Source: Aphrocallistes beatrix
Lineage: Eukaryota > Porifera > Hexactinellida > Sceptrulophora > Aphrocallistidae
Reading direction: 5' to 3'
Assembly: GCA_963281255.1 (NCBI GenBank)
Contig: OY725499.1
Location: forward strand, 992,001-1,056,000
Length of the DNA stretch: 64,000 bases
Shown here: piece after piece, positions 11,710 to 23,963 of the stretch
Position numbering within the stretch: position 1 is the first letter of the stretch
Layout: the number at the start of each line of letters is the position of its first letter
Translations under genes and position numbers: made by a program
Notes under the pieces: model-generated
Databases searched by the model: none
Told to the model about the DNA's origin: nothing
What the model saw: only the letters and a program-made list of their open reading frames with translations

Positions 11710-12352
11710 TACTTGAACCTCTATAAAGACTTTTTCTAATATAAACCAACTTATTATATACATAATTCCCGAAAATGAATCATAAATCGTATGCAAAATA
11801 AACTCGAGCAGTGTTGAAATTCTCATACAAATCATATATGTAATTCAAATTTAAAGTAACAGTCATTTCAAAATTCGAGGTTGCAGGTCAATCATTCTTT
11901 CGATACGACTAGTTGGTCTGTGTCTAAATCAGGGTATTATACAGGCCTCCAAAAATACTCTCCTAGTCTCAAACTCCTAAATTGTCATTATTCGCTCCAA
12001 AACACTTTCGGGGTTAAAATCCTGTGCCTAAAGGAGTGTCTCGCGCTCCTAGATAATCCCTTGGTCTAAGCAGTTAAAGATAGATTCGCTTCTGGTAAAT
12101 ACATTCTAAGGTGGTTACACTATATAAAATCCAGAGTAAATTATTATATGGGATAAATTATAATATATTGTCTTACGAGTGGATATACTGTGGATCTAAA
12201 ATTGGTTTAATAGATATGAATCAATTTAAGGCCTGCAATAGTCTTATATGGTGTATATTCCTTAATTTTGTATCTCAAGATATTGCATCCACTTCTATAA
12301 GCTAGTAAAAATTAAACAAAACCAAATTACATGTGTAAAATAATCAACTCAC

Positions 12353-12442
12353 GATTGTATGATTTCCTGATAAAAGAGGATTTTCTGTCACTGGCGTGAC
12401 AGTGTCCGAAACTGGAGACTCTTGAGGAAAAGCTTCAGCCAT
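12353..12442 (-). CDS. Gene A, putative exon 1
   Basis: Thirty codons from ATG at 12442 are followed by ATC|GTGAGT, a good splice donor. The phase fits the acceptor before 9770 exactly, and the peptide flows into HQQYEIHLKTDDP. An intron of about 2.6 kb filled with F1, fold-back and pogo-type elements separates them. The join is inference from phase and splice signals. Confidence 0.55.
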
Positions 12443-12786
12443 TCAAAATTTTAGATTTAGATTCAAAAGATCAGTGAGAGTACCTAAGATATTAATCAAT
12501 TAATTCAGTGGTATATTTGTTCAGCAAGTATGAATATTCCTACTTGGAGTAGCGCTAGAAATAGATATTCCTACTGGACGCAGAAAGGATGGATTATCCC
12601 TACTACTATAATCTGAAAAGGTCTTACTTTTCGCTGTGCAAAATAGGAAACTTTCAGAGAAAATAGCGGTGCTGTTAACAGTACTGACAGCAAATTGTTG
12701 TTAACGGCAATCCGAAATGTTTACTGTCAAGCAACTACGTATAACCCGATCAATATTTATTTGTTCGTATATATATATATACTATA

Positions 12787-13085
12787 CAAGCACGCTTTGC
12801 TTGCTTGCACTGCACGGCTGGCGAACACAAAGTGTCCGCCAGAGGCGGACTTTGGACGCCTAGGCTCACATTGATTAATAGGTAGTTAACATCTCTAAAT
12901 ACATCTGTCTTATTGTTATAATCGATATCACTCGAAAAATCACCAATTTTCCAATTTTTGTAATGATGACGTCATAACAGAATGATGAGTCATCATTTTT
13001 TATGATAGTTGCATGATTTGCATCATATGTGAGGTATATTAATATACACAGTCTATTAAAATTTCATAAAAAATTTCTGAAATAG
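12787..13085. mobile_element. F1 family fragment
   Basis: It starts at the GC-rich hairpin end (CAAGCACGCTTTGCTTGC), continues through the GATGACGTCATAAC block, and is truncated within the ATTAAAATTTCA region. Confidence 0.75.
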
Positions 13086-13136
13086 AGTCGATAATTTTCT
13101 TGTCCTGTAGTAAATCGAAGAAATTATTCCGACACC

Positions 13137-13514
13137 CAAGGCTGGATTCGGTCAACCGGTTAACCGGCTAACCGCCGTCAATCTCGGTTAACGGTTAAGA
13201 AAATATTCGATCGGTTAACCGATCTGCTTTATTTTATAAATAATTACACTAATTTCATTGTTTTTCGACGGAGATTCATGAATATTACTTCTAAAAAATT
13301 GGTAATACAGTATAATTCCTATTTTTTAAACATATAGTATAATATATAGTATATTATAGTATATTTCAATACCACTGAAAATTATAAAATTTTTAATACC
13401 AGGTTAAATATTAGTCCAAATCCATATTTTTACTTAATATTGACATCAGTTAACCGGTTAACTGCCCTGGAGCAAACCAAAATAGCCGAGCCCTAAAATC
13501 CAACCCCAGCCCTG
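13137..13514. mobile_element. hAT-type MITE with AACCGGTT repeats
   Basis: The ends are CAAGGCTGGATT and (inverted) CAGGGCTGGGGTT. Flanks share CGACACC. Internal arms carry GGTTAACCGGTTAACCGG-like words on the left and AGTTAACCGGTTAAC on the right. Non-coding. Confidence 0.6.
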
Positions 13515-15530
13515 CGACACCTAACTTTTAAAAATCTGTATTGAAATTCCAGCAATTTGATACGACATATGAGCATATTTGTGATGATTTTATCCCAAGC
13601 AAAACAAGAATGTCTCAGGAATAAAACAACATTCCATTCCCAATCTATGTTCCGACCAATCAGTAATCTTGATTACTAGTTGGCCATAGAACCCCATGTT
13701 AACATGGTCTGTTGATCTGCAATGCGTCCAATCAAAGCTGTAAGGCTAATTAGACGTTTCTTAGATATAACCATCAACTAAGAGGCTGGTCAATTCATTA
13801 ATAACCCCAAGATTATACTGTTGTGATTCGCTATTGTAAGGAATTCTGGGAAAAATCCTTAAGAAGTGGCAACATGTACAGGATTCTGCGGCACTTCTTA
13901 TTACGGGTGCTAAGAAGCACAGACATCGTATTTTAAAATATTAAATACTAAGTAGCCTAAGCCCACCTTACTATAGTGAGATAATTAAATCAGAGAACAG
14001 ACTAGGAACACTTGGAGCACATTTTCTTGGTGTTCTCAATTATTTTAATCTTACGAGAAAGGAAAATATGTTCAAATATGTTCAATTTATTTCAGTCAAT
14101 TTTTAAACAATATCCAGTGTTTTCTGTAAACAGCAACAAACGAATTTTGATAAAAACGTATGTAATAGTCATAATAAATTTATTTCTTGGATAACGGGTC
14201 ATGATTATCTATTTAATTACATAAAATATCCAACCAAATCACTTTTTGAAGTATAGCATATATGGAGTTAATTATTCAAATCAGCGAATCAATTACACAG
14301 AGAGAAATCAAGTTTCATTGCATCTACAGCAAAACTTGCTGAGCTGTTGAATATCATAATTATGCAGCATAATAATTAAATACTTTCGCTATATTATATT
14401 TTCATGATAAAATCTCGTGCTCATGATTCATATAAGTGCACCTGATTAATAAATTTGTTCAATAGTGCATCGTACTCTACTGGCAAGACAGAAGTATATG
14501 AATACTGTATATAAATTCATCATAGTACATAGTAATAAAACGTCTCTATAAGATAGATATATAGGCTTTAATTTAGGGAGGGTATATAGTACCTACTTAG
14601 TTCCATGGTATTGTTAAGTGATTTTCTAGTATATCTGGTCGCATTAGACAAATTTAATCAATTGAGTTGTGAAAAATTATTCAAGATAGTTTCTCTTGAA
14701 AGTGAATAAGGAACGAGAACGTTTTAAACCAACTGTTAAGTGATTGAACATGGTTGGGCCGATGTAGTATTACAAAGAATTTTTAGTTATATTTAGTTTG
14801 AAATGGCGTACAAACAAGTGTTCTTGAGCTGTCTGTCTTGTGCAACTTTGAATAATAGTAGAGAGATATGTAAATAATTTCTGAATTTACCAGCAGAGAC
14901 TTGTGAATTAAAGATATGGTGCCTCATCCACCTTATCTTATATAGAGCTAACACATTTTATAAAAAAATTGTAAATATGAGATTATACTATTTAGTATCA
15001 GATTTTCGTACTTAATGTTAAAGCAATAAAGCGAATATTTAATGAGTTGTTAGCATATCTATATGTATATACATTTTGACATGGAACTGCACTATCGCTT
15101 TGTCAACAGCCATTTTTTGAAAACATATAACTTTAATTTGGTAGGTACATACATGGGATAAAAAACATTGTTAAAGATTCTTTTAATGCAAGCAAACCAA
15201 GGAAATGTTACAATGGAGCAAAATAAATTATAACAAACACGTTTTTAACAAATTTATTCCTACAGTTTCATTAATTTATAACTTAAAATAGTTGAATAAA
15301 TTAACATTTGTAAGGAATACACACCTTTAGCAAACTATATTAACCCCCTTATTACACATTATCATGCACTATTAGTCAGGTCAATATGATGTATGACCCC
15401 AAAATAATTGCAAGAAATTGTTTTATTGCATTTTCCGTAGTATCATGTCTTAAGAGTGACATACTAAAAGTTTACCGAAATCGGACTATCCTAAAGTGGA
15501 TTGGTACGACACCGTCGTTGACCCCGGACT
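13515..15530. other. Intergenic AT-rich DNA
   Basis: I see no gene, no defined element end and no tandem repeat here beyond short AT runs. Confidence 0.35.
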
Positions 15531-15534
15531 ATAC

Positions 15535-17090
15535 AAATCGCGGTTTTGAAAACGGATATTTAAACTTTCAAATGATTGCAGATCATTTTTATTGTCATAT
15601 TCGTGCTCAGCATCAAATTTCCGACAATTTGATATATATATTGACTATATTTTGGGCAAATATTTTCTGATCCTCCCTAGCAACGGCCTGGAATGTGAAA
15701 ATTAAATTTGGTAGAAACCATATCGAGTGACTCCTTGTTTTTCTCGGCTATGCTTGCTGAGTACGAATTTCTTAATATAAATAGTCTAAATGTTAGTTTT
15801 AAAATATTATTACTTACGGCTGGTGGCATAAGTGTATTTTTAATGGGAAAAAACTCTAATTTTGACTCTTTTAACACCTATGAAAATGTCCTCTCACAGA
15901 TGTGGTCCTATTAAGCGGAGTCGAGTGTATTTAACAATCTATCCCATCTAATTTTCCATTTTTAAATTTGGTCCGAATAAGCAGAGAATCCTGTTCAAAA
16001 TATATAGATATACGTGTCTATATTTTCCATTAGCTTCTATGTATGTGTGATAAATAGTCCTGACAAAAGTGGTCTGATTAAGCTGTCGGCCCGATTAACC
16101 TGTAGTCCTCTTAAGCGGAGTTGACTGTAGATTGATAGATATGCTCGTATTTCAGTTTTATCTTCCGTTTCATCAACTGATGCAATTCTTTCGCTCACAT
16201 TGTCGCAGTTGTTCTCTTGGCATCGTCCTCATGCTTGAGAGCTGTTTAGTCCTTGTTTCCTGCAGCTACATCTGAGACTACTACAGCCAGTAGAACAGTT
16301 ACAATAAATCATTTTCAGTAGTGCTTCGGATGCAGGGTTAGCGTCCATCATGACTGGGATTAGGCTGTTATCTTGACAGTCCCATCCCCATTCGTGACCT
16401 CCATATCATCAGTCATGCCCTTCCACAACATCACCTGGAAGGAGCTCCTCAGAGAGTGAAATTTCGTGGCAGAGGCTGTAGGTAGCTGTCTTTCAGGTAT
16501 CACGAAATTAATAACAGTACAAAGATATACTTCTACTCGGATAAAGGGAAACCAACCGTATTGTATGACATAAAGGTTATAAAGCAGGCGTTTGAGAACG
16601 AGATCTGTGACAGCCTGCCTTTTCTACATGCATTCGCTCGGTGTGAGAAGTCTGCTCTACACTGGTTGATGAAAGAGGATTCCGTCTTACAAATCTGTGC
16701 TAGTGTTTTCTGCAGCAATCCAAGACCCAGTTGAGATGGAAATCAAATTTTAAATTTTATTTGTTTGTTTTTTAATAATACAGTTATGCCACCAGCCGTA
16801 AGTATTAATATTTTAAAATTAATATTTATAATATTTATATTAAGAAATTCGCACTCAGCAAGCATAGCCGAGAAAAACAAGGGGTCACTCGATATGGTTT
16901 CTACCAAATTTGGAGATCGGAATTTTCACATTCCAGGCCATTGCTAGGGATGATCAGAAAATATTTGCCCAAAATATAGTCAATATATATATCAAATTGT
17001 CGGAAATTTGATGCTGAGCACGAATATGACATAAAAATGATCTGTAATCATTTGAAAGTTTAAATATCCGTTTTCAAAACCGGCGATTTC
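15535..17090. repeat. Long inverted repeat (fold-back), arms about 300 bp
   Basis: The sequence at 15535-15845 recurs inverted at 16785-17090, including GGCAAATATTTTCTGATC, TACCAAATTT and ATGCCACCAGCCGTAAGTA words. The spacer of roughly 940 bp holds pogo-type ends (CTTAAGCGGAGTTGACTGTA near 16100-16130). Probably a fold-back transposon opened by later insertions. Confidence 0.75.
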
Positions 17091-17099
17091 AAACTAAAT

Positions 17100-18400
17100 T
17101 AATTAAATGAGATATAAAAATATTCTTGGCATTATAGAATTCGCTGTTGATCGCTCTGAACCTTTCCTGATTAGGATGTGTTCAGGAAAAAATTGTGAGA
17201 AATTCGAAAATGGGAAATGCTAAACAAATTGTATAGCAATAGCATAGCAATTTTTCTACATGTGTTTTATTTCACTACTAGTAGATTCTGGTATTTTTAA
17301 TACGTCCAGGAAGGCCAGGATTAGGACAAATCTCTGGTCACCGTATTTTCGCTTCCCTTGTAAAAGTTTAATACTCTATTTCTTTCTGTTTTGTGAGTTT
17401 ATATTTTAATATTTTAAAATGACAGGTTATAAATGGTATAAAATATATTAGCTATTTTATTCTAAAGATGAACTCACTTGCACACAATTTACCAAGAATT
17501 CTTGTTAATGGATATGTATGAATATGTATGTCCTGCAATGAATTATGAAATAGTACTTGTTTACTTCGCTAAACTATTTATACTAAAGCAAAATTGCATA
17601 GATTTTCATTAACTGAACATGTCTGTACTAAGATAATTGTTATTAATTAATTAACTAAGTTAATGATTGGAACTCAACTGAACATAGCTACTTGCTTTAA
17701 CTAAATCTCCTTTTACGCAAAAAAGAAAAACTTGAATAATTAAAATAACGCTAGAATTCAATAATACAAATTAAGTACACCTGTTTTATAAATTGTGGAA
17801 ATACAGAGTATAAATTTCCATTTTAGTAGACGCTGTATGTATTTATAGTATAAATAGTTGGATCATACTGCTACTTATACTTGTATTTAAACAAATTCTT
17901 TGAATTATCTCTTTAATGAGAAAAAAATTAATAATTTGTGTTTAATTTTCTTTGGTTTCATAAGATATAAGCAGGTTTGTTAACCGAATTGCCGGTGTTA
18001 TTTAATATTTTAATCTCCATAAATTAGATTAGCACCGGATATTTCAGATTATAGAATAGCTAGGGGATATAATAATTTTCTCATCCAAATCCGCAAGTTA
18101 TTATCTTTTCTTTCGCGAAGAAACCATGCCTCTTATAGCAGCTAATCTGACTTTGTGTGGGATATTGGCGGATGATGATTTCAGTGGAACCATTTTTAAG
18201 CGTTTAGAATTGTGGTTATGTAGTTTAGACGTCATTTTGTGGTGACGTCACCATTTTTTCTTGTTTTAAGACGAACTTCTCTAATTTGATAAGAATGGGT
18301 TTATAGGTACGTAGTTTATACGTAAGCTATACGTATACTCTATAATTTATTATAAGAATAGTAATTCCAGGAGCATAAACAAGAAAGACATAATTTGAAG
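17100..18400. other. Intergenic AT-rich DNA
   Basis: No supported coding or mobile feature. Confidence 0.3.
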
Positions 18401-18419
18401 TAATTTACACTAATAAATA

Positions 18420-18541
18420 ATTAATTATTGGTATACAATGTATACCAATAATTAATTAATCTACATGTAATGCACGTTTTAAAAAGTGAATCATGTATAC
18501 TATACATGATTCACTTTTTAAAACGTGCATTACATGTAGAT
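18420..18541. repeat. Two adjacent perfect palindromes
   Basis: The first palindrome has 17-bp arms at 18420-18436 and 18440-18456 with a 3-base loop. The second has perfect 39-bp arms (41 with outer pairs) at 18461-18499 and 18501-18539 around a single C at 18500. Such tight perfect palindromes are unstable and normally decay. Confidence 0.9.
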
Positions 18542-18949
18542 ATGCTATTCTATGACTTTTGAAAATTACATTTATGACTTTCTTATTGTCCAAAGTGTAA
18601 GTTTTAGATAATATGTTTTCAGTCTTCGGTAATTATTTCTGTACAATTGTTAGTTGTCTGTTGCAGTTTATTAGAAAACCTTGCGTGTACGAGTTGAAAC
18701 CAAATTTCTAGCCGAGAACAGTGACAAATTGTACTAACCAATATAAAATTGAAGTGGCGGCGGAGCCACTGCGAGAGATTGAAAGTCAACATTTTGGAGA
18801 TTATATATAGAAAAGTGTGAAAGAGAGCTTTTTAAGTTCGAAATATTGTCCAATTGAGTGTAAAATGGCATTTTAATTTCGTGACGAGGGGGTTGAGTGG
18901 CATTTACTAGAACTAGAAATCCTATTCTGACAAACGCCAGCAAAGGAAA

Positions 18950-19155
18950 TTCTGACTAATGACTACTTCAAGATTTTGAAAAATGCAGCGTCCCCATTCG
19001 GACTAGTGACAGTCAATCCAAATATTGATTCGGACAAGTGACAATATTCCAAAAATCGATTCAGACAAATGACAATATTCCAAAAATCGATTCGGACAAA
19101 TGACAGTTAACGCAATTCGGACAAATGACAACTTCGAAATTCGGACAAATGCATG
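18950..19155. repeat. Degenerate tandem repeat of ATTCGGACAAATGACA
   Basis: Six or so units of variable length carry TTCGGACAAATGACA, spaced by ATTCCAAAAATCGA. Inverted relatives occur at 48985-49241, so this is a terminal repeat block of a dispersed family. Confidence 0.65.
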
Positions 19156-19317
19156 CTTAAATCGCTATCGAGGGAGGATAGATCTGTACTACCAGCATAT
19201 ATAAACACGGCGTCAATGTATACCTATCCGTTGGGAAAATTATGATAAGTCATCTTATTGTTGCGCAATAGGCTCTATAGAGGACGAATTAGAGGATTTT
19301 CTGATGTGTTTTAATAA

Positions 19318-19441
19318 CCCACGCTTGCCACAGGAATTGGTTGCGTCATTTCCGGTTTAAGCCATTTTCAATGGGATTGGGGAAGCTATATAAATTTGGG
19401 GTTACTACTATAAATAGAAAAATCCCAAATGCTTTCAAGGG
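19318..19441. mobile_element. Short CCC-GGG MITE copy 1
   Basis: It starts CCCACGCTTGCCACAGGAAT and ends TGCTTTCAAGGG. It is closely similar to 61928-62045, which is flanked by TTAA. The flanks here (AATAA and TTTTAA) are imperfect. Confidence 0.6.
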
Positions 19442-19755
19442 TTTTAAACATATATTTAATTATTATTAATACATTATTAATGGATAGAACTAGACTAACT
19501 CTACCTAACTAGGCTAGCTATAAGAGATAGACTTTTAAATTTAATTTTATATGATATGCAATATCATACTTTCTATTAGTTAATAATATATTTCGCACCG
19601 CTTCTAAATTTAAAGACCTTTGAGTGATGGAACAATTTATGTCAACTGGTCATATTTGTACTGATAATGTCCCATCTCAAAAACTTTAGAACTTAGAAGT
19701 AAAATTATATATCAACTCATTGAAAGGCATTGTCTATCATAGTAAAGATCAAGTA

Positions 19756-19925
19756 CAGTCGAAACCGGATTTTTCTGACTATTTCTTTACAGGTTCAAAC
19801 AGCAAGAAAAAACCCGATGGAAATTAATATAGATTTGGAATTTTTTAGATAATTAAGATTCTGAAATAGTAAGAAAAAAACGATAGGAAAGGAATACCGG
19901 AGTGAGAAAAAGACGGTTTCGACTG
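19756..19925. mobile_element. pogo/mariner-like MITE
   Basis: TA-flanked. The ends are CAGTCGAAACCGGATTTTT and, inverted, CAGTCGAAACCGTCTTTTTC. Non-coding, 170 bp. A half copy (ACAGTCGAAACCC) follows near 20081. Confidence 0.78.
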
Positions 19926-20309
19926 TACTATCTCTTAGGGATTTTCCCCAGCATTAACATTTAGTTCCAATTAACAAAAACTATTTTCAACAGCAACGCA
20001 GTAATGCAGCAACATTCAGTCATCTAATCTCAAGCCTATTTTACCAATTAATCATTTATGAATGATTATCACTTAAAAGTACAGTCGAAACCCAATTTTT
20101 TAATATTTCTTTTTTTCGATATAAATAATATTTTTAGGAATTTTAATAGCTTAGATTTGTGATTCAAATATAATTATTCTCAAATAAGTCTTAAATTGTT
20201 TAAGTACTCTTCCTTTTTGCATTTGGTAATATCTTATTTTAACTAGTTAATTCAAAATTAAACTCGATCTATATTAGTATTCTTAATAAATTGTAGCAAT
20301 TCATACACA

Positions 20310-21780
20310 ATGAAATTACACAAACACAATCGATCTGCCGAATTACATGGCGCTGTACTTTCCGAAGAAAAATTTACTTGTACTGCCACAGTTCTTCAAG
20401 TTGAAGATGTGTTTACTCCTGATTCTAATGCCCATATTCACCCTGCTGAACCTGGATTAGACATTAAGGTAAAGATTACGAAGAAAGTGCATGGATATTC
20501 AAAACAAAACATTTTTCGTTTCGCTTCCGCAATAGTAGATGTGATGTCTTCTGATATTCATTTGGATACACTATCGATCAGTCGTCCAATACCTGCCAAT
20601 CTTATGCGTAGTTGCAATTATCAACGTCATAGAAATCGGCCTACTGAACTCCAGGACATATCGTTTGTACTAGATTATAATTGGATCCATCAAGAATTTG
20701 TTCAAGGGGACATTAAAATTGCCGGGGCTCGCCATATTGTTTTTGCCACGTTGCCACAACTCCAACTCTTAAATAATGCGAGTGTAATTTACTGTGATGC
20801 AACGTTCAAAGTTGTCCGACAACCATTTAGCCAGCTGTTTAGTTTCCATTCTTTTCTTGGCGATGCTAATAATGAGAATGTCAAACAAGTTCCCCTCGCA
20901 TTCATAATGATGTCACGTCGACCCAAAAGAGATTATAAGGCATTATTCAAACATATGAAAGAAATAATCCCCATAATGAATCGAATCAGGCGAATTACAG
21001 ATTTTGAAGCAGCTATCTGGCACGGAGCAAGTAAGATTTTTCCGAACATAGTGGGTGTAACTTCCATTGGGGACAAGCTCTATGGAGAAAAGTTCAGGAA
21101 TTGGGGCTAGCAGTTGCATATCGTACATCCGGACCTATCAATGAATATATTAAACTACAGGGTGTAACAAAAGTGTTGTCAACTTTGAATACAAGCTCTA
21201 ATTAATAGGTGAACAAAAATTTGATCATGGGAAAGGAAAAGTGTATTTCGCAAATGATGTTATGACACAAAATATAGTAATGCGGGATAGCTAACGACAG
21301 GCTAAGAGTTTTGTATTTGATTACTATTGGTTCGATATCAATCAAGCATAATGATGAATTATCTAGGGTGACAACACTTTTGTTACACCCTGTACTAAAT
21401 ATGTCACAGAAATCGTAGCAAGTAGAAGCTCTGATATCCAACCATTGCTCGATTATATGAATAGAACATGGATCAGTGGCGCGATGTGGTCACCTGCTGA
21501 TTGGTGTATCTACAAAAGAGCTATCCGAACAAATAATGATGTAGAGGGATGGCAAAATCGTTTAAACACAAGAGCTCATCATAGTAATATCTCATTTTAC
21601 ATCCTAGTGTCCTTGCTACAAACAGAATCTAAACTCGTCCTGATCCAGCAACGACTCAATTTTGAGGACAAACTACCAAATTCCAAAAAAAGCAAACTCT
21701 TGCATTTCAAGGTCAATTATTTCAACTTAATAAAACTAATACATTCTAAGCTTGTACCTTTAATTTCAGGAAAATTTCAA
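20310..21780 (+). pseudogene. Mutator-like (MULE) transposase with FLYWCH-like N-terminus, broken
   Basis: The 266-residue frame 20310-21110 begins with a FLYWCH-like remnant (KLHKHNRS to AHIHPAEPGLDIKVKITKKV). The MULE core follows: VIYCDATFKVV (first Asp), PLAFIMMSRRPKRDY, then ITDFEAAI (second Asp). A stop at 21108 precedes AVAYRTSGPINEYIKL in another frame. The gene is then split by the MITE 21158-21392. It resumes at 21393 and reaches WCIYKRAIRTNNDVEGWQNRLNTRAHH, the conserved block with the last catalytic Glu. Coding similarity fades after about 21770. A stop after ATGTCACAGAAATCG at 21416 is a further lesion. No TIRs could be paired around it. Confidence 0.85.
21158..21392. mobile_element. 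Mariner-like MITE inside the MULE pseudogene
   Basis: The 24-bp TIR begins CAGGGTGTAACAAAAGTGTT. The element is flanked by TA at 21156-21157 and 21393-21394. Without it the MULE frame is continuous across the site. Confidence 0.88.
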
Positions 21781-22150
21781 CCAGAAATATTTTTTGGGAG
21801 ATCAGGTTCTCCTCACTTCCTCACTTGGGGGCCGACTTCTTCAGGACCGAGTTCTCCAAGGGCCGAATTCTCCTAGGCCGACTTCTCCTGGTGGCCGAGT
21901 TCTCCTGGTACCAAATCGTTGAATAGTTAAACATGGAGAATAGATCTTAAGAATGTATTATAAGTACATATAAACATGATGTCAAAGTACATGCATCTCT
22001 TGATAAAATTTTGATTAGTTATCATATCATTGCTCAATAGGTTTTTCAGGGACCATTTTAGCGATATCATATTCTAATAGGTTGTTTCAAGCCTACTTCT
22101 AAATGTTATTAATGCATGAATTTTGTGTAGAATCAAGATTAGTACTAGTT

Positions 22151-22302
22151 CAGGGTTTTTTTAAGGGCGATCGTGGTGTAAAAATTACACCACGATTTGG
22201 GTCGGCCGCTGCAGCGTGGGCAATATTTGGTTAATATTTTTTCGGTGGTTACACCGTGATTAAGCTGAGTTACACCAAGGTCTCAACCTTAAAAAATCCC
22301 TG
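22151..22302. mobile_element. Short hAT-type MITE
   Basis: The ends are CAGGGTTTTTTTAAGG and CCTTAAAAAATCCCTG, with a perfect 8-bp duplication TACTAGTT at 22143-22150 and 22303-22310. The inside has GTGGTGTAA/TTACACCAC hairpins. 152 bp, non-coding. Confidence 0.9.
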
Positions 22303-23098
22303 TACTAGTTGATTTGAAAAATTTAGGATTTTTCTTTGGAAATTTGTGACATTCCTGCGTTGCTATGGGAATGCATTTTGGTATCTGTCAACACTAGATT
22401 TTCAAATTTGATCGTATTTGATAGGCAATATACTACTTCCTATTAGATGATAATACAATTTGAACTAATTAACTCTCAAATTGATTAGTTAAACAAGTTG
22501 TATGAATGGTGTGAAAATCAATTTTTACATCTTGAAACACTCTATGATAAATATAGATATTGCTTTTAGCTTAAAATAAAAATTTGTGTAAAAGAGGGCA
22601 ACATATGTAACTTTATTTTCGCTTTTTTTATTCATTTAATAAACTTTGTATTGCTCTTTTTCATCACATATCTCACATCATTTTCTCATTTTTATATTTC
22701 GATTTTTACATCGCTATCCTGTTTCAACAGCCGAATTCTTTTCAATACATACTGTTTATAGAATCATCAACAGTAAGCCCCCCCTAGAGCCTGTGGAGGC
22801 ATGGTGCCGGGCAGTGGAGCAGTTGGGGAAACTGTGGTATGGCAGGACTTCACACAAACTTATAGGTTACAACTAAACCCCAAAATTATGTTAATTGCGT
22901 CTAGATATATTTCCCAATTACATTTTATTTCACTAAAGTCCGATATTTTCTTTTCCCTAATTAACAACAAAAGCTTTATATCTAAGATCTAAGATTTAAA
23001 GTTTTTTCTGGGGGGTAAGTCCCCCAGACCTCCCCTTATCCTCGCTCGATCTTGCCCCCAGGTTTAGTTTATTTTCTAAAACTTGGTTCCTATGTATT

Positions 23099-23963
23099 CA
23101 AGGGACCCTAAATAATCCATTCATCTTCTTGGGAAACTATATGGTATATTCGAATGGACGTGCACAATCAATACCCCTGTAACAAAGTCCGGTGTAAGGA
23201 ACAACACTTTGTGGTGGAATGATCTATCCAAGGAACACAGCGATATCTCTGGTTTACCAACCAATGGATATATCGACTTTAGTAAAGACGGTAGTAATGG
23301 CTTGATTCGAAAATCCAACAAAGAACCATTGATATCTGTAAAACCTCGTTCTCTCATGGCTACGCCAGTCTCTAGCTGCAACAATTCAGAATATATATGG
23401 ACTCGGTAAACAGACACTTCGTCGCACGGACATTTTGTCGCCAGACATTTCGTCCTCTGAACATTAGTTACTGGACAATGTGTAGCGGAATTTTCGCCTA
23501 TGTTTCACGGGAATTTCGCCTCATTTGGGACTAATATAAACGGATTCCTTAAAAGCTGTGCTTTCACGATAAAGAATGTAGCTTCAGCGAATGCTAAAAT
23601 TAATAGCTACCTGAATGTTGACAATACTGGTAAACTAATACTTAATACTACTCCGAAGAATTGAGTACTAACAATGCAAGGTATGAAGCCCTCTTATTTA
23701 ACTATGAGAGATATTCGGCTAAACAAGTATAGTCACTCGGTAAAAACATACCCTACTCTCCATGAATCTGGCATCGATCATCTAAAGAAGTGGATTCTAA
23801 CACCAAATTTACCAAATTCCTTGCTTTTGATAGCACAACTGGGATCATTTTCCCAGATAAAGGTGGTGACGAATTATCTTATTCAAACTTTTGAACTCAC
23901 TGTTACCAATCATTATATGGTTCTACTAATGCTACGTTTAAGATTGATGCAACCGCATAATGT
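23099..23963 (+). pseudogene. Decayed partial copy of gene A
   Basis: Segment 23099-23408 matches the gene A region 9000-8640 (GNYMVYSNGRAQ, NTLWWNDLS, SDISGLPTNG, VKPRSLMATP), with an internal deletion of about 12 codons. Segment 23545-23963 matches the gene A C-terminus (FTIKNVAS, YLNVD, MQGMKPS, TFELTV), with a TGA replacing a Trp codon and later frameshifts. The middle third is missing and replaced by about 135 bp of unrelated repeat rich in CATTTTGTCG and TTTCGCC. It is in the opposite orientation to gene A. The TAA at the end matches the gene A stop region. Confidence 0.85.
23409..23544. repeat. Insert replacing the middle of the gene A copy
   Basis: It carries related words such as CGGACATTTTGTCGCC, AGACATTTCGTCC and GGAATTTTCGCC. 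It probably derives from a MITE; no duplication could be defined. Confidence 0.4.

Larger units (their letters stand above)
6299..12442 (-). pseudogene. Gene A: unknown large protein ending in a He_PIG-like Ig domain, broken
   Basis: Exon 1 (12442-12353) starts with an ATG and encodes MAEAFPQESPVSDT and onwards, ending at a GTGAGT donor. Exon 2 starts at 9770 after a TTTAATAG acceptor, in the same phase (0/0). It runs to a TGA at 9399-9401, is open again to about 7881, is interrupted by the MITE 7396-7880, and continues to the stop at 6299. Without the MITE and one CTTTATAT copy the frame is open through the insertion site. The last 60 residues (FLLFDNKTGVISL, then TFELTVSNHYGSTSATFTIEV) match the He_PIG-type Ig fold common in bacterial surface proteins. 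The remaining roughly 900 residues are unrecognised: a secreted-like Asn/Ser-rich beta region, then a helical part. No signal peptide or transmembrane segment is evident. It lies upstream of gene B in the same direction. At least two disabling changes make it a pseudogene. Confidence 0.72.
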
